Positions 48,822 through 61,997 of a DNA stretch of 64,000 nt are shown one piece after another (the first letter of the stretch is position 1; every line of letters starts with the position of its first letter). The DNA is taken from positions 20,306,041-20,370,040 of the forward strand of contig NC_044011.1 of assembly GCF_900496995.4 (NCBI RefSeq). The letters are read 5' to 3'. Both the position numbers and the translations under genes were made by a program. This DNA comes from Aquila chrysaetos chrysaetos. Taxonomy: Eukaryota; Chordata; Aves; Accipitriformes; Accipitridae. Under the pieces are notes generated by a model. It saw only the letters and a list, made by a program, of their open reading frames with translations. It was not told the origin of the DNA and did not search any database.

Positions 48822-50258
48822 GAGATGTTTTCCACACTCCAGATCTGCTAGATAAGTCGGATACAAAGCCCGGCAGATCACTCGTGTTTGGCCAAAGGCC
48901 ATGGCATGTGTGTGTGGAGCCGCATCGTAATACTTCTTCTGGGCATCGGTAGCTTCTGCATCAACATCTTGGTATAGGAGCCTCCTGTTGCTCCTGCCCT
49001 CTGCCTCCGCTCCCTCCTGGCTGTGCGGCACAACAGGGCTTAACCTGTGAGCTGGTACTGATAGCCCCTCGTATTAGAAACCTCAGCAAAATCAGGGTGG
49101 CCATGGGCATGGAGGGGAAGGAAATGAAGGCGGGAAAAGCAGTTCTTCTCCCTGACCGTACAACTATCCTTTCTGAAGCCCTCATTTCTTCCAAAATACT
49201 CCATGCGGGGCTACCGCAGACAGGAATAAGAAATGCCAATGTTACAGATCTGGGCTACACACACTGACCTTAACCTGATCTATTTCTGTATCATCACTCA
49301 TAGGGATAGCGGTGTGAACAAGGACTAAGTAACATTGGCAGGAGCTGTTTAAATGATAAGACAAAGTATTTTTTAGATAGTCAGGCAAATATATTTGTCA
49401 GATAACACTGCATGTGCAATAAAACTAAGATGAGGAATCAAAGGAATTTGGAACCCAAGGCAGCAGCATTTTCTCAGGGTTTCATGTATTCTAAGTGCAT
49501 CATTTTGTCAGTACAGAGGAGGTGTTTTACATAGTTTCTGAAAATATATTTACACATTTCAATATGGCGGCACTACTCTGCTCGCACACAGGATAAAGCC
49601 GCGTCTCAGTAACTGCAACAATAATGAGATACCTCACATGACTGAACAGATGAGCCACTATTGTGGTAGGCTCTCTTGTTACTCTCTTTGCCTCATTTTA
49701 GAAAGAAATTTGCAACACCATTTTTTTTAATAGAGACGGATCAGGTATTGCACTCCCTCTCCATCTGCTGTGCCCTTCGTCCTCTCAAAAAATTACAGAG
49801 GGTCAATTTGATCACAAGCCTGAAACAAATTTTGAAAAAAACATATTTACCATATTGAAAATAAACAAAAGATTCTCCAGCTTATCAGGCTTCGTAAAAT
49901 GCTGACCACTCTTCTCACCTTTTTCTTTCACCGGGACATTTTGTTATCTCTGTCTATTGGCGTGTTCATTTGGCAATATGTTCCCTATTTTATCAGCAAT
50001 AAAGTAAAATAAAAGACACTTTCAGAATTGTCACGGTCCTAAAACCGTGGCTGAAGTTACTAGTGTGAGTACACAGCATTTCTTAAGCTCAAAAGCTAAA
50101 TATTTAGCAAATGCTCACCCCAGCAAGATGCTGAAGGCGCACCTACTTGTGTGCAGTTTTGCCCGAGCCTCCTAGCAATTGCACTGTGAGTTTTCTACTG
50201 CAGCCTGCTTAGCTAACGCTAGTGCACTGCGCAGGAGAGGGTGGAGTTTCTGAAAGTC

Positions 50259-50266
50259 TATAAAAG
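50259..50266 (+). promoter_or_regulatory. TATA box in a plausible core promoter
   Basis: TATAAAAG is preceded by a locally GC-richer segment and followed about 30 bases later by a purine start-like AACAGAACGAAC stretch. No protein frame follows. A pyrimidine tract ending in TTCCAG at 50384 lies close downstream. It may be the start of a long non-coding RNA or an enhancer RNA; nothing confirms transcription. Confidence 0.35.
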
Positions 50267-50559
50267 TGTCTTACCTGCTGCTATTCAAACAGAACGAACA
50301 CAGAGAATTTCAGATTTCACTCTCTCTCTGCCAGGATAAGTATTTAAAGACTTGTTACTCAAAATCTTCTCTCTTTTCTTCCAGCTACATTATTTGGTCT
50401 AATAATTGATACTATCTTTACAAACCTTGTACAGCTATATGTCCTCCACCAACTTTGTATGAAGTAAAGTATGTATTTGAAGACAGGAATGGATTCCTGG
50501 GATTTTCCAATGATAGGAAATGACAGCAAGCCTCTGCACACCTCTGCTTTGTACAGACG

Positions 50560-50632
50560 CTATACAGTTATATTTTGGGTTGCTTATAGGATTATAAGCA
50601 TTATATAGTGATATTTGGGTTGCTTCTGGGTT
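50560..50632 (+). repeat. Imperfect tandem duplication, unit about 41 bp
   Basis: TATACAGTTATATTTTGGGTTGCTT and TATATAGTGATATTTGGGTTGCTT lie about 41 bases apart, the second followed by a further TGGGTTG. It is a small local duplication. Confidence 0.55.
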
Positions 50633-53600
50633 GTTTATCAGCAGGCTGCACTAAGGCTAGCGTGTGATCTGACAGGGTGATGAAGGGCAAGGTATGAACA
50701 CAGGTACGGAGATGAATATAAAACCTTTCTAAGTAGTAGGCAAAAAACAATTAGTTATGATCATCACTGAGAAGGTTTTAGGGATAGGTCTGAAAACCCC
50801 TCAGCCCTAACCCACAAACTATAAAGAGGTGTCTGTCTGTGGAGTGATGGGGACAGCTTGGTTTTGCTTGTCATGTCTGACGGGGCACAACATTGTACAC
50901 TGGAGAAGTGGCAAATTTGAGAAAACATGACGTGTTAATCTTCTTCACAGACCATTATTGACAACATAAACCCAAATTTGCTCTGGCAGAGATAAGTGAG
51001 CAAAGCTGCTGTCGGATGGAGCCGATGAAGCCTGCAGTCCTGTGTCCTCTGCCTTTGAGGACGGACACGGGATCCGTGTCTTTGCTCCTGGAAGACGAGT
51101 AGGGAGCAGTCCCATTCCCAGTCAGCCACCATGCTGGAAGCCACTGTAGCCAAAACATGGACTTGAAGCCTGTGCTCAGTCCTGCTTCTAAAAACCACCT
51201 TCTCCCTTTTTAAATCTCCTGCAATCCAGTATCTTAGCCTCATCTGGTGGGATTCTCTTTCGGTGGCCAGGAAGCACCACAGGCCCCGTGCTTTCTCATG
51301 TCCTCACTTCAGTTTAATCAGGGCAAAAATAAGCCATTGCAAGCATTTGAGGCAGTAGCATGTTTGCTTTGGGATGCGCGGTCAGCCGGGGCGGTGGTTT
51401 ATTGCAGCCGTGCCCTAGGATGGTAGGGGAGGGTGACAGCTGGTCTGTCACAAGTCACCTTGTGTGTGACTTTGCCCTATAAGGACAAGAGCAACCTCTG
51501 ACGGGCGTCTCGCCCCTTCCCCGGCTTCACAGATAGGGACCTGCTGCAGGGCAGCCCGCCGTCCCATCGCATGGCTGCTTCTTCTTCTCTTTCTTAGCTC
51601 TCGCCTTTTGAGACGGGGTCCTCTTGTCCGACCTTTTAATCAAGCGCTTTACATGAAAGACAGCAGTGCGCAGATAATCACACAGATTTTTGAAAGGAGC
51701 TGTTTAAATTGTTGATACTTACTTGGAGGTGCTTAGTTTCAATTAATGAGTTATGTGTTGAAACAGAGCAGGAGGAACTTCACATGACAGATAAACGGCT
51801 GCAGAAAGGCTGCAGTACTGAGAGCTTGCCCACTAGGTGTAGCTGAAGCCTTGGCTTTCTTATTGATTAAAATCTTTAAAAGAGCAGCCTTTTAATTTGA
51901 TTTATCGTATACGTTCTAACCAAATGAAAGGTAGTCAGAGTGAACACTGATGGATGCTTATGGAGTAGAGCCTTTACCTCATGCAAGAATTACGTCTCGG
52001 CAATTCCACAATGCCATCCCAAAAATTAGGTTAATATGCACAGCGACTCTTTACTCTGGTTCCTGTAGTCCAGAACTTCTAGTCCAGGAGTCTTTTTTGA
52101 CATTGTTCATTTTACATGTAGATATCGCAAGTGATGGAGTCCTCTACTAGGGCACCTGGGTTTGGTTGTGTGTTTTTCCCCCAGGCTCTATTCCAAGGAC
52201 TGTGTTTAAGAGGAGGTTGGCTCCACAGAAACCAGTGAAGCAGAGCACTTCTAAATTCCAAAGCTGAACTCTCAGTATTTTGGCCTAAGGAAGAAAGGAA
52301 GAATACTTTGCTGCTTTGCCTCACCTTCAGATCTCTTTAGCTCTTTCTATACATAACAGTTTTGCCCTGAATGGTATCCTCATCGCTTTGATTGGAGATA
52401 AGGCAAAACAAGGAAAGACCTGGTGTGTAAGCCGAATTCAGGAGGTCCATTCTCCATTTTGTTGGGTTTTTTTGTGGTTAGCTTTCAAAAGGCAGCAATC
52501 TTGATTTATAAGTTGTGAAGATAAACTGGAATTAATATTATTATCCATATCCACCTGTGATTTTCCCAGATAAGATTAATCATCAGAATCTAGGTCAATG
52601 GTGCTCTGGGTCTAGTTCTGACCTAGGTAACTGCTTGGCCAGTGGTGTCCAAGTCAAAAATCAACGTTTGACTGATGGCTAACCCTGTATAGCCATACCC
52701 TTGGTGTCCCTTTCGGAGTGCAGGCAGTACTTTATGCCAAAACTGCATTGCATATTCTGAGTCTAATGCAGTTCTAGTTTTCTCCTAAGTCACCCCACCA
52801 GTGTCAGCGGGCCTAGAAGTGCTCTGAACACATTATTCATTTTAGGAGGACTATACATTGCTTGGCCAGGTTACATGATAGTGGTGTAAATCAGTCTCAG
52901 GTCTTGTAATTCCTTCTTGAGACTCTGGAGTGGTGTTGCTGGAGTCCCTGCTTGGCCAAGTTAAAGCGTTGCATGAGCACAGCACTGCAGGTGCAGATGT
53001 GCACCATCCTCTGTAACTCCAACACCTCGTGTTACAATGATAATTTCAGATTGGATGAAGGCAGAATTCACAATCACTATGATGACCAGAAGCCTATCCG
53101 AGGTCCTTATTAACTTAATTCAAATATAACATCACGTATTTGAGTATATTCGTAATGTGGTGTTTAGGCCAGGAATGGATTAGGGTATTTTCTGATCCGT
53201 ATTTTCCTCTGACATTAGCTTATTGGTACTGTTATAATCATTCTAATAATGATTTAGTGGGACTTTCTGATGACTTTTTTTCCTCAGCATAAGGTGAAAT
53301 AACCTTAAAATGTCTTCTTTCTTAGTTTGGGGGGATTTTTTTGCATCACCCTGGTAGCAGGTGGCCTTTAACTACTGAAAAGGAAAGGAAGGTAGATGGA
53401 AAGCTGAATTAGATGTTTTCTGCTAAATCTGATTGACTAACATTTTCCTAATTTTCTTTCCTCCCCCACAAAGATGAAGAGCTCCAAACTGCTTTTGGTC
53501 AGTGGCTTTTGCCAGCCTCTTTCATTGTGAGGAAATTGCATGTTACTTTTTAAGGAAACCTAAGTACATGCATGCTGAGTACACTTTCATGTATGTCACA

Positions 53601-54969
53601 TCTTAGGGGTATAGACACTTTTCTCTTTCTGGTTATTCTCCCAAAACAGGGAAGAAATAGATGTATATAGTATTTAATGTCCCAACCAATTCAGGCTGCC
53701 ACTAAAGCATCCATTGTTATCGAGGGGGGTTCGTACTTGCCTTTAGAAAGGTAACTTGCCAGCTTATGCCTGCTTGTGCCAGCAGTTACTGGGTTCATGG
53801 TTCCTCAGCGGTTTTGTCGGAGATGGATGATTGTGCTGAAATGCTGCATTTCTCTCTTCTTCCATTTTTTGATGAAGGTTACCTGGAAGATTGATGACCT
53901 GTGGGTATCCTTGACACCTGACGGTCTGGAAGGGAACAGGATGACAGAACAGGACTTCGAAACTGATAAAGCCTCACAAGGACCCAGCTAGTCAAACATT
54001 TGTTGGCAACATAAAAGGAAAGAGAAGACAGAGCAAGTCAGGTCTAAACAAACTGTATCTTCTCCTTGTTTGCCACTGGCTGGCACATGGGAGGTTTCTG
54101 GGGGACTTATTGCTCAGTGTGCCCTCCAATAGCTTTTTCTTTTTTGTGATTGTTTGGCAGATAAATGAGAAAGAAGAACAGGACTAAAGACAGATTTTAT
54201 TTTTCCCGTTCTCTGGTTGGTGCAACAGTCCACAGTCTTACAAGTAGCGACTATCCTTCCTGCCCGCTCTGCTAGCTGATCTAGTGAGAAAAGACTACCG
54301 CACAGAAGATAACACTGAAGAGCCTGGAGGGGCAACCAGAGAGCAGGAGCCCGCTGTGCCAGGAGAGTACAAGCATGCAACAGAACGGTGGCTCTGGGGG
54401 ACTTATCCACTGGCTGTCTTACAAGACAGGGAAGGCAGGTGGGAGACCAAATGATGAGAAAGAAAGAAAACAAACTGAGAAAAGGTAATATTTATTAGTC
54501 ATTAGAATAGCAATACGACAGCCCAGGGATTTTATTTACATTGTCCTGTGTGGGTTGTTGTAGTCACAACCCCTGAAATGGCTCAGAGATCTCACAGTTG
54601 TCTTATGAATTTAATGAAAATCAGAATTTCAGTTTTCCATGGTCATGTAAAGTACAGTTCCTTTGTATAGGGAAGATGACTTTATACTGGCTAACATTTA
54701 GGCCCTCCAGTCCTATAATTTACCTGACTTAGCCCTCCCTTGTGCAAAGCAGTGTGGTTTTTAATCCGTCTTTATTCAAGCTGACTAGACAGGTCCTATT
54801 AATTTCACAACAGATGCAAACCCTTTGTAGAAAGTGAAGGCACATAAAGCACATCAAGACACTGAACATTTTTGTGAGGTAGACCTCCCCTTTTCTCTAA
54901 TCATGCAACTCTGGTCCTCATATAAAGTAAGCATGCCACAATTAAAGTAGAAAAGAATCTAAGCACATC

Positions 54970-55075
54970 TTGTTCCCATCTGCATGACCTTGTGCATGTC
55001 ATTATTTATTGTGTATTAACATGTAACACTTTATGTCTCAGTTTACCCTTTCAAGTAATGAGTACAACGTGCTTT
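54970..55075 (+). mobile_element. MIR-like fragment
   Basis: GCATGACCTTGTGCATGTCATT followed, after an apparent insertion, by TATGTCTCAGTTTACCC and AATGAGTACAAC, matches the core order of MIR (TGTGACCTTGGGCAAGTCA ... CTCAGTTTCCTC). The interruption makes the call uncertain. Confidence 0.4.
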
Positions 55076-55588
55076 TTGCAGTTCATTGCTTCTTGATGTT
55101 GATCTTGCTTAATAGATTATATTAGATCCTTGCATACAAGCTACTACACAACTGGAAATCACTGCCACAGAAGTTTGTTCCTACATCTTTAATTCTAAAA
55201 GCTTGGTTTAAATATTTTAACCACAGATAACCATGATTTGTAGTAAAATACATTTTGGGCGCAGAAAACAGAACTAATAGCCAAAGAAAAAAATCATTAA
55301 TAGGTAAACAGTAACTAGTGATGTATCTTGCAATGCTATAGGAACACAGACAATATTACAGATTGACTGATGATGATTTCAGAGCATCCAAGTGAACTAG
55401 AATTGTTCTCTCTGATCCCAAGGAGGATGCTAAAAAGTTGATTTTTCCCTGGTTCAGCAGTTCCCCATTCTCCACCTGGTTTGGGAGTCTCCAAATTATG
55501 TAACTGCTCTGAGGCTATTGAGAAGCACTGCAATCTAACCCATCCTCTCTTTTAGAGTGCCATTAGAGGAAAAACACTTTTTAAATTT

Positions 55589-55608
55589 GTAGTAGTAGTA
55601 GTAGTAGA
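55589..55608. repeat. (GTA)n trinucleotide microsatellite
   Basis: Six consecutive GTA units in intergenic DNA. Confidence 0.9.
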
Positions 55609-57494
55609 GTTTTGGAGACACATCTGAAGATACCTAAGTCTAAATACTGTGCATATATCTGTTTGTATACTCCTATTCAAGTCCAGGATCTAAATTAGAG
55701 ACCCATTTGCTTTTCACAATAAATATGACTTGCATAGGCTTTTTATGTACACAAAAGGAAGATTTACTATGTTCTAACAAATTGGTGACATTGGTGCCAC
55801 CTGTTGTATTTGTCTTTCAGCTTAGTAAAATATGAAAGTCTCTCTCACCTGATCTTTTCTTTATTCATCCTTTCATCTCTGGGGTTTTATTTTCTTCTTT
55901 ACTCATTTGGTCCCCCTAACATTGTTATGTTTAATAAGGTCACTCTACCTAGACAGCTAGAAAACCCTTATAAAAAAATCCAATTAGCACCGTTTCACAG
56001 TTTTGATCTGTTAATGCCAGTATACCTTTTGCATCCTTTTGCGTTTTCCATGTAGTGATTCTCTTTCCACGCATGTCTTAAAATAGGTCATTGGTGTTTA
56101 CATCAGCAGCAGTTTTAGACATCACACAGTAGCGCTGCCAGCTCTGCAGATCACCGCGTGGTTCCTTCTGAACTAAGGATTCATCAGCCACCCTGTCATT
56201 ATCCTATAGAATAAGGTTCTCATTAGGACTTATTTCACTATCACTGTCTCTCTTATTTCCCCCTTTCTTTCTACATGTCTTTATCTTTCAGCACAAATGT
56301 CCCCCTCATTTTCAAGCGTTGTTTAAGTGTTACCTCCATCTGTGTTGTTCCCATTGTGTCAGTCCCTATTCTTCCCTCCTGTAGTCTTAGACAGGTTAGT
56401 CATAACCTCAGTGTTGCTCAGTCCCCCGCCCCCCTCAGCTTACTTATGATTGTCAGCAGAATTTGGACCTTGTCCTTTCCAGAGAAAGATGTTTGGCTCC
56501 AATTACGAGATGCTTTACCGCCCATGTACAGCCCGTAGAGCTGAGAGAGCTAGCCTTCAATTTCTAATTTGCTTTATTCTCTGTGCTGCTCACCAGCAGG
56601 TGCTGCTTGGGAAATCAATGGCAGTTCCACACACGGAGCAGCTGCAGGACTGAGCCTTTAATAAGTCTTTTCCATTTCTAATTTTTACAAGCAGCTCTAG
56701 CAGCAATCTAAAAAAAAATGTTGCATATTGATAATGAAACTGATGCAAGTGAACATTACTAGCAAATGGAAGGTGCTAGAAAAGGGAAGGAAAGACAAAA
56801 AGCTATATCATACAAAGCAAGTCAGTTTACATTATCTTACTGGAATAGATAATCTCTACAGCTCACCCTTGACCAATGTACCACTGGCATTTAAAAGACT
56901 TCCAAATTACTCCTGATATGTGATTTACAGCATGATCACATCTGAACTGGGCCCAGAGATTTCCCCTGGCAGGTTCACAAAATGTCCAGGGTTGACAGTT
57001 GACTTGGCCCAACTCTGTTCCCACAGTCTGTTGATAGAAGATCATTTCTAGCTAGAGGAGCATCATTTTAAAATTAAATTAGCTTAAAAAAAGACTGTTT
57101 CAGGATTCAGTACCTTTTTGAAGTTTCATGCTAGATTTTATGTTCACTTATAATGGTGTAAATCAACAGTAACTTCACTGCACTACCAGAATAACTGGAA
57201 ACAGCTAATACTTTTCTTTTCCTTCCCAATAAATTACCTGTATATATTGGAGAAGAGTTGTTTCCAAACTGCAGAGATGCATTCAGGTGTGACTGGATGC
57301 CTCACCTGAGGGATTCCTTTACCTTATGTGTGATTTTTCAAGTGAAGCTATTCTCCACTTTGCCAAATTCTTCAAATAGCACATAGCATAATGTATTTAT
57401 GAAGAGTCTATCTCTTGGGCAAGCTGAAGCGGTGGAAATTGCCTGGAGAAAATTGAAACCCTGATAATTGATTTTGCTTGCTCTTAAGGTTTCA

Positions 57495-57628
57495 AAAGAC
57501 TTGAATCTTTCCAAGAATAAATCAAAAACTGTTCAGTAGCAAACCGTGGGGAATTCCTCCAGATTCTTAGAGTGGTTTCCTTGCTAAAATTCAGAAATTG
57601 TATTCTTACTGATGTAGATTAAGAATTA
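57495..57628 (+). repeat. Diverged duplicated segment, copy 1
   Basis: About 134 bases align without large gaps to 58475-58613, sharing for example GACTTG-ATCTTTCCAA, TGTTCAG-AG and GGTTCTTAG-like blocks; identity is roughly three quarters by eye. The relation may begin slightly upstream. It could be two copies of an unrecognised interspersed repeat or an old local duplication. Confidence 0.65.
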
Positions 57629-58474
57629 AATTATTTGCTTAAAATAGTTAAGTCTGTTGCCTATTGGGATTTTCTGTGTCAGCTAATTTGGCTGCGTTAT
57701 TAACTGCCATTTGTAGCCAGGATCTTTGAGCTGTAGAAGAAAAAAAGCTGGCAAACCTTAGGTATATGACAAAACCTTCAGGCCATAAAATCTTATTAGA
57801 AGGCAAATCATAACCTCCCAACCCTTTTGAGATTGATTTGGAGCTAGGAAGTCTGTAGAAAATTGATGCAGTGTGGAACACCTGCTTTGTGTATGCAAAT
57901 AAATGCAAATATGTTATTTTTCCCCCTTTTTTTTTTCACTGACACGGGACTAAGCAAAAGAGAAATGATTCCCCAGAGGTCACCATGCAAAATGTCTGAT
58001 TGGCCCAGATGTTTACGACATTTCTATTGAAGTAAATTAAACCCAGTGGACATCAGTCTTGACAGACTTTGCATTGGGACCTCATAGGAGTGTCCCAACA
58101 CTGGTTCAGCTGTAGCTGCCCACTGCAGGGAAACGCTGCTGGACTCAGCAAGCTTCTGACTTCTAGACCACTGCTCATAGCTCACTGTGCTTCTGTGTCT
58201 CAAGACCTTTATGAGTGTTCTTTCTAAATTCTAATTATATGTTTTACGTTACAAGCATTTCTAAATTCTTCATACGTGCTATACTTTCATTATATACCTT
58301 ACATGTCTGCTTGCTACTATATATTATCATGTTGTAAGTATATTATATAATTATGTAATGGCATAAGTATATTATGGTACATATTTAAACAGAATGGATC
58401 AATTTTATTTCCAATATAATTGACTGAGGTAATGGTACTAAAGGAATTGGTTCTGCCCAGGTACAATATAATTT

Positions 58475-58613
58475 GAAAGACTTGTATCTTTCCAAAAATA
58501 AACCAAAACCTGTTCAGCAGGAAAGTCGTGAAGTACTCCTGCAGGTTCTTAGTGGGGCTTCTGTGCTAGAATCCAAAAATGGTGCTCTCACTGATACAGA
58601 TCTGGCACTGAAG
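58475..58613 (+). repeat. Diverged duplicated segment, copy 2
   Basis: Partner of the copy at 57495-57628, about 980 bases downstream in the same orientation. Here one frame is open for 61 codons (58473-58658), but the first copy has stops in the same phase, so coding is not supported. Confidence 0.65.
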
Positions 58614-61529
58614 TGGCAGACTACGGCAGTCCACTTCAGTTTACATCCCCGTGTATGACAGGACCAGGAATTGTTGTCTCCAGATTTTCTTGTGCTGCTG
58701 GCAAGCAGGGTCTCATGGAGCACAGCAGCTACAATTTGCAGAGGGGTGCAGACAGCTCTTTTCTGGACAGTGCAGAAGGCAGGAGACCCTCCCCAGCCTC
58801 TTCACCTTCTGCCAAGAGACTGGCCTGCAGGCCAAATCAGTCTGTATGGCTTCCAGGGGATATTAGGGCTTCTGGAGAAATTAAGCTTTCACTTGGGTGG
58901 AAGAAGAATTAAGGCTTGCCTTTGCTTGTGGTGAAAAAGAAACCCTCAAAACTTTTTAAAGTGCTTTTAACCAACACAGTATTGCCTTCAGACAGTCTGC
59001 ATTTTTTAAAGCCCTTGAGCATTTGAGAGACAGACTCTAAACCTGAACCATCGGGTCTTTCGCCTAAACCTTCCCATGGCACACAAAAAGAATACACAAA
59101 AACCCTGTAAGTAACTGTTTCAATGCCAATGACATTAGCACTTGAGGGAGGGGGGAGAGCATCAGCAGGTGAGAGCTGAATGTTGCAGTTGAGGAAAATG
59201 GCCTGGGGAAAGAAAGGGAAAAATACGTCAGAAAAAGATAGGAAGAAAACCCAAAAGCTTCAATAGCATTGACTTAGTGATGAACTTATTCTTCCGCTTG
59301 GTGAGACTGAATGCATTGAATATCATATAGAGCAAGTGATAAATATAGGTAGAAATTTACTTACTAGTTTTTTTTTTTTTTCCCCCTGCAAAGCCTATGT
59401 CTTCAGTAGATGTATGCTGCTTATGATTATGTTTAATCCAGAAACAGGCAATTTCTGTGTAACATTACCAATGACCTCAGCTGAAATGCCACTGCACAAC
59501 AAGGAGTGTAGGGTTATGGATATGCAATCAAGCTCACAACTGAACACAACTGAAAAATAAATTCAGCCTTGTAACAGCAAAGTCTCAAAGAGTGGTCTAG
59601 CTTTAATATGAGGAAGGTACATTTCTCCTTTTTTCTCATGGATTAGAGAAAGCTTTTCTTTCTTTTCCCCTAAACAGGGACATGAAATGCCCAAAGCATT
59701 GCAAAAGCAGAAACCTCAGAAGCAGTGCAGGTTTCACAGAGAGTGTTTTCAGCCAGCTGTCTCCTCAGCTTCCCAGATGCAACCATCCCAGCGTGCAGAG
59801 TCCCAATGCCAGTCGGTCGGTTGTCCTCAGCATGTAAATTGCCGGCATGGCAGTTTCAACACGCTCCTCTGAATTTCTCAGTCTGAGTTTCCTTTTCCAT
59901 TCTTAACGTGGTTGTTTCAATTCACAGGCCAAAATCCAGCCCCTTTTAATCTTTTGGAGCTACACAGGCATACTGCCCACGTACTCAGGAACACTGCTTT
60001 TATCTGCTCCTTTGTGTTCCCTGACTGTACCAGAGACTGTTTTCTTTACTTGCATATTTAGGAGCAATTCAGAACATGTAGCTTTGCATTTCTTGTAGCT
60101 AGTTTTTACAATGATGACCCCAGCTAATTTCCTGTTATCAGTACGTTCTCACGTCTCAAGGACATGACCAGGTTCCCACTGCCTAGTGAATCCTTGCATG
60201 TCATTTGAGCTGCAATAAGGGTCTGTGTGCATGCTGTCAGTCTGTTGCAAAAATGAGCTAACACGTAATAGCTTTAGCCCCAGTGAAAGAAGGCAAAGCT
60301 GAACGTGTCTTGCCTTGTGTTTGCCAAGGAGTGAGGATATGCTGGAGTAACTTTCTGCAACTCAGCTGTCGCTTAGCTCCTTGGTAGCTCAGGTGTGCGT
60401 TTTGATCTCAGAAACCCTGGAGCTGATTTTATTTCAAAAGAAAAATGAACAGGGGACTGGAACAGGAGAATTCTCCAGTCAAAACAGGAGGAGCACAAGG
60501 AGCCCACACAAGCACTCTTATCTTCACTGGTATTCTGCTGGCTCGCTCTGCCCTGTCACAAACAACCCCAGAGCTTTATCTTCTCTCAAAACACATCCAG
60601 CCAGTTTCCAAACCCCTCCAAAAGATTCACAGAAGCAGCCCCCCACCTTGCAAACTGCCTTTCATTATCCTTAAATCTGTGACTTTCTTAGGAGCACTAC
60701 CAAACCACCACCAGTGTCTGAAGAAGATTTGAAGAACTGATTTTTTGTTAAGCTGCAATGCCTATGCATCCACAGATAGTATGAGCTGCCTTTTCCAAGT
60801 AGATAAATAAGATTAATGAGAAACCACCCCACATATGTTCTTTCTGCCCCACAGACACTATCTTCACAAATGTCGCAGGACCTTTAGTCCTCTCCAGTGA
60901 AAGTCTGGGATGCTGCTAACATATGGACTATTTCTGAGCCAGTACTTCTTGATACTGAACTGCCCAGTACTGTTTTTTCATATATCCCTCGTAAATCTGG
61001 TGCAAAACATTTCTGGATGCTCTAGTGCCATGCAAGAATGGGTCCATTTGAGGGCTTACTCCAAAACATTGTACCTTATATGTGTTTTTCCTCCTAATGT
61101 TGTTCTAAGCATTATTATTTTTCACTGGAGCCAAAGTCCTATTTCCCTTCTTATAGCACTGGCTGCCACTTCCGCTACCAGCCTATCACTTCTCAGTTGT
61201 TTGCATATTTGTGCATTAAACTGACCTACATCTCTCTCTAGGGAGTGGGCAGCAGATGGTCCTGAGGCCATCTGGCATCTCAAGATGCTGCCTGAGTGGC
61301 TTGTGGGTCACAGAAGTGGGAGATGCTAGTTGCTGGATAAACAGCGTTCAGCTGAGCTCCCTGGGGAGTGCTCTGCTTGTTTGTATAAACGACTTTGGGC
61401 CAACGTGAGCCAGTACAGTAACGTGCAAGAAGTAGGTCAGAGAGGTTACCTTGGCAGCAACAAGAACATTTGTTTGGGAGCTACTGGGATCAGGGGGACA
61501 GCTATACCAGCCATCTCCATTAGCATTGC

Positions 61530-61997
61530 TGCCCTCGTGGGAGAAGCTGGTCAATTCACTGGAGGGGCACCGTGGTGGCTGGGGCTGGAACACTTGTCCC
61601 ATGCGGAGAGGTTGGGGGAAGTGGGATGTTCAGCCTGGAGAAGAGACAGCTTTGAGAGCCCCTAACTGCAGCCCCACAGTACCTATGAGGAGATTATCAA
61701 GAAGACAGAGATAGGCTCTTCGTAGGGGTGTAAGGTGGGAAGACAGGAGGCAATGGGCACAAGTTGGAACAGGGGAAGTTCAGGCTAGGTATAAGGAGAA
61801 ATTTCTCCACCACGAGGACATTGGGCAGGAGAACAGACTTCCCAGAGAGGTCATGCAGTCTCCATCCTCGGAGGTTTTTAAGACTAATATAAAGTCCTGA
61901 GAGACCAGGTCTAAGCTCACAGCATGAGCTTGCTTTGAGCAAGAGGTTGAACTGAAGACCTCCTGTGGTCCCTTCCAGCCAGTGAGTCTATGATTAA
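61530..61997 (+). mobile_element. CR1 LINE 3' end, relatively well preserved
   Basis: The order of recognisable CR1 pieces is intact: GTTCAGCCTGGAGAAGA (61628), AATTTCTCCACC (61798), the GAGGTCATGCAGTCTCC segment (61846), and the terminal CTCCTGTGGTCCCTTCCAGCC (61960) ending with TCTATGATT, the usual avian CR1 3' tail. It is the youngest-looking repeat in the window. Confidence 0.8.

Larger units (their letters stand above)
48822..54969. other. Intergenic DNA downstream of CITED2
   Basis: No protein gene recognised. It includes the TATA-type promoter candidate at 50259 and a small tandem duplication at 50.56-50.63 kb. Frames of up to 119 codons are isolated and have no family features. Confidence 0.65.
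55076..61529. other. Intergenic DNA, no gene recognised
   Basis: Holds the GTA microsatellite and the duplicated 130-base segment; a T run lies near 59370-59381. No other recognisable structure. Confidence 0.65.

Noticed and set aside
58473-58658. 61-codon open frame over copy 2 of the duplicated segment
   Set aside because: The partner copy has stops in the same phase and there is no family match, so the similarity is at the DNA level.
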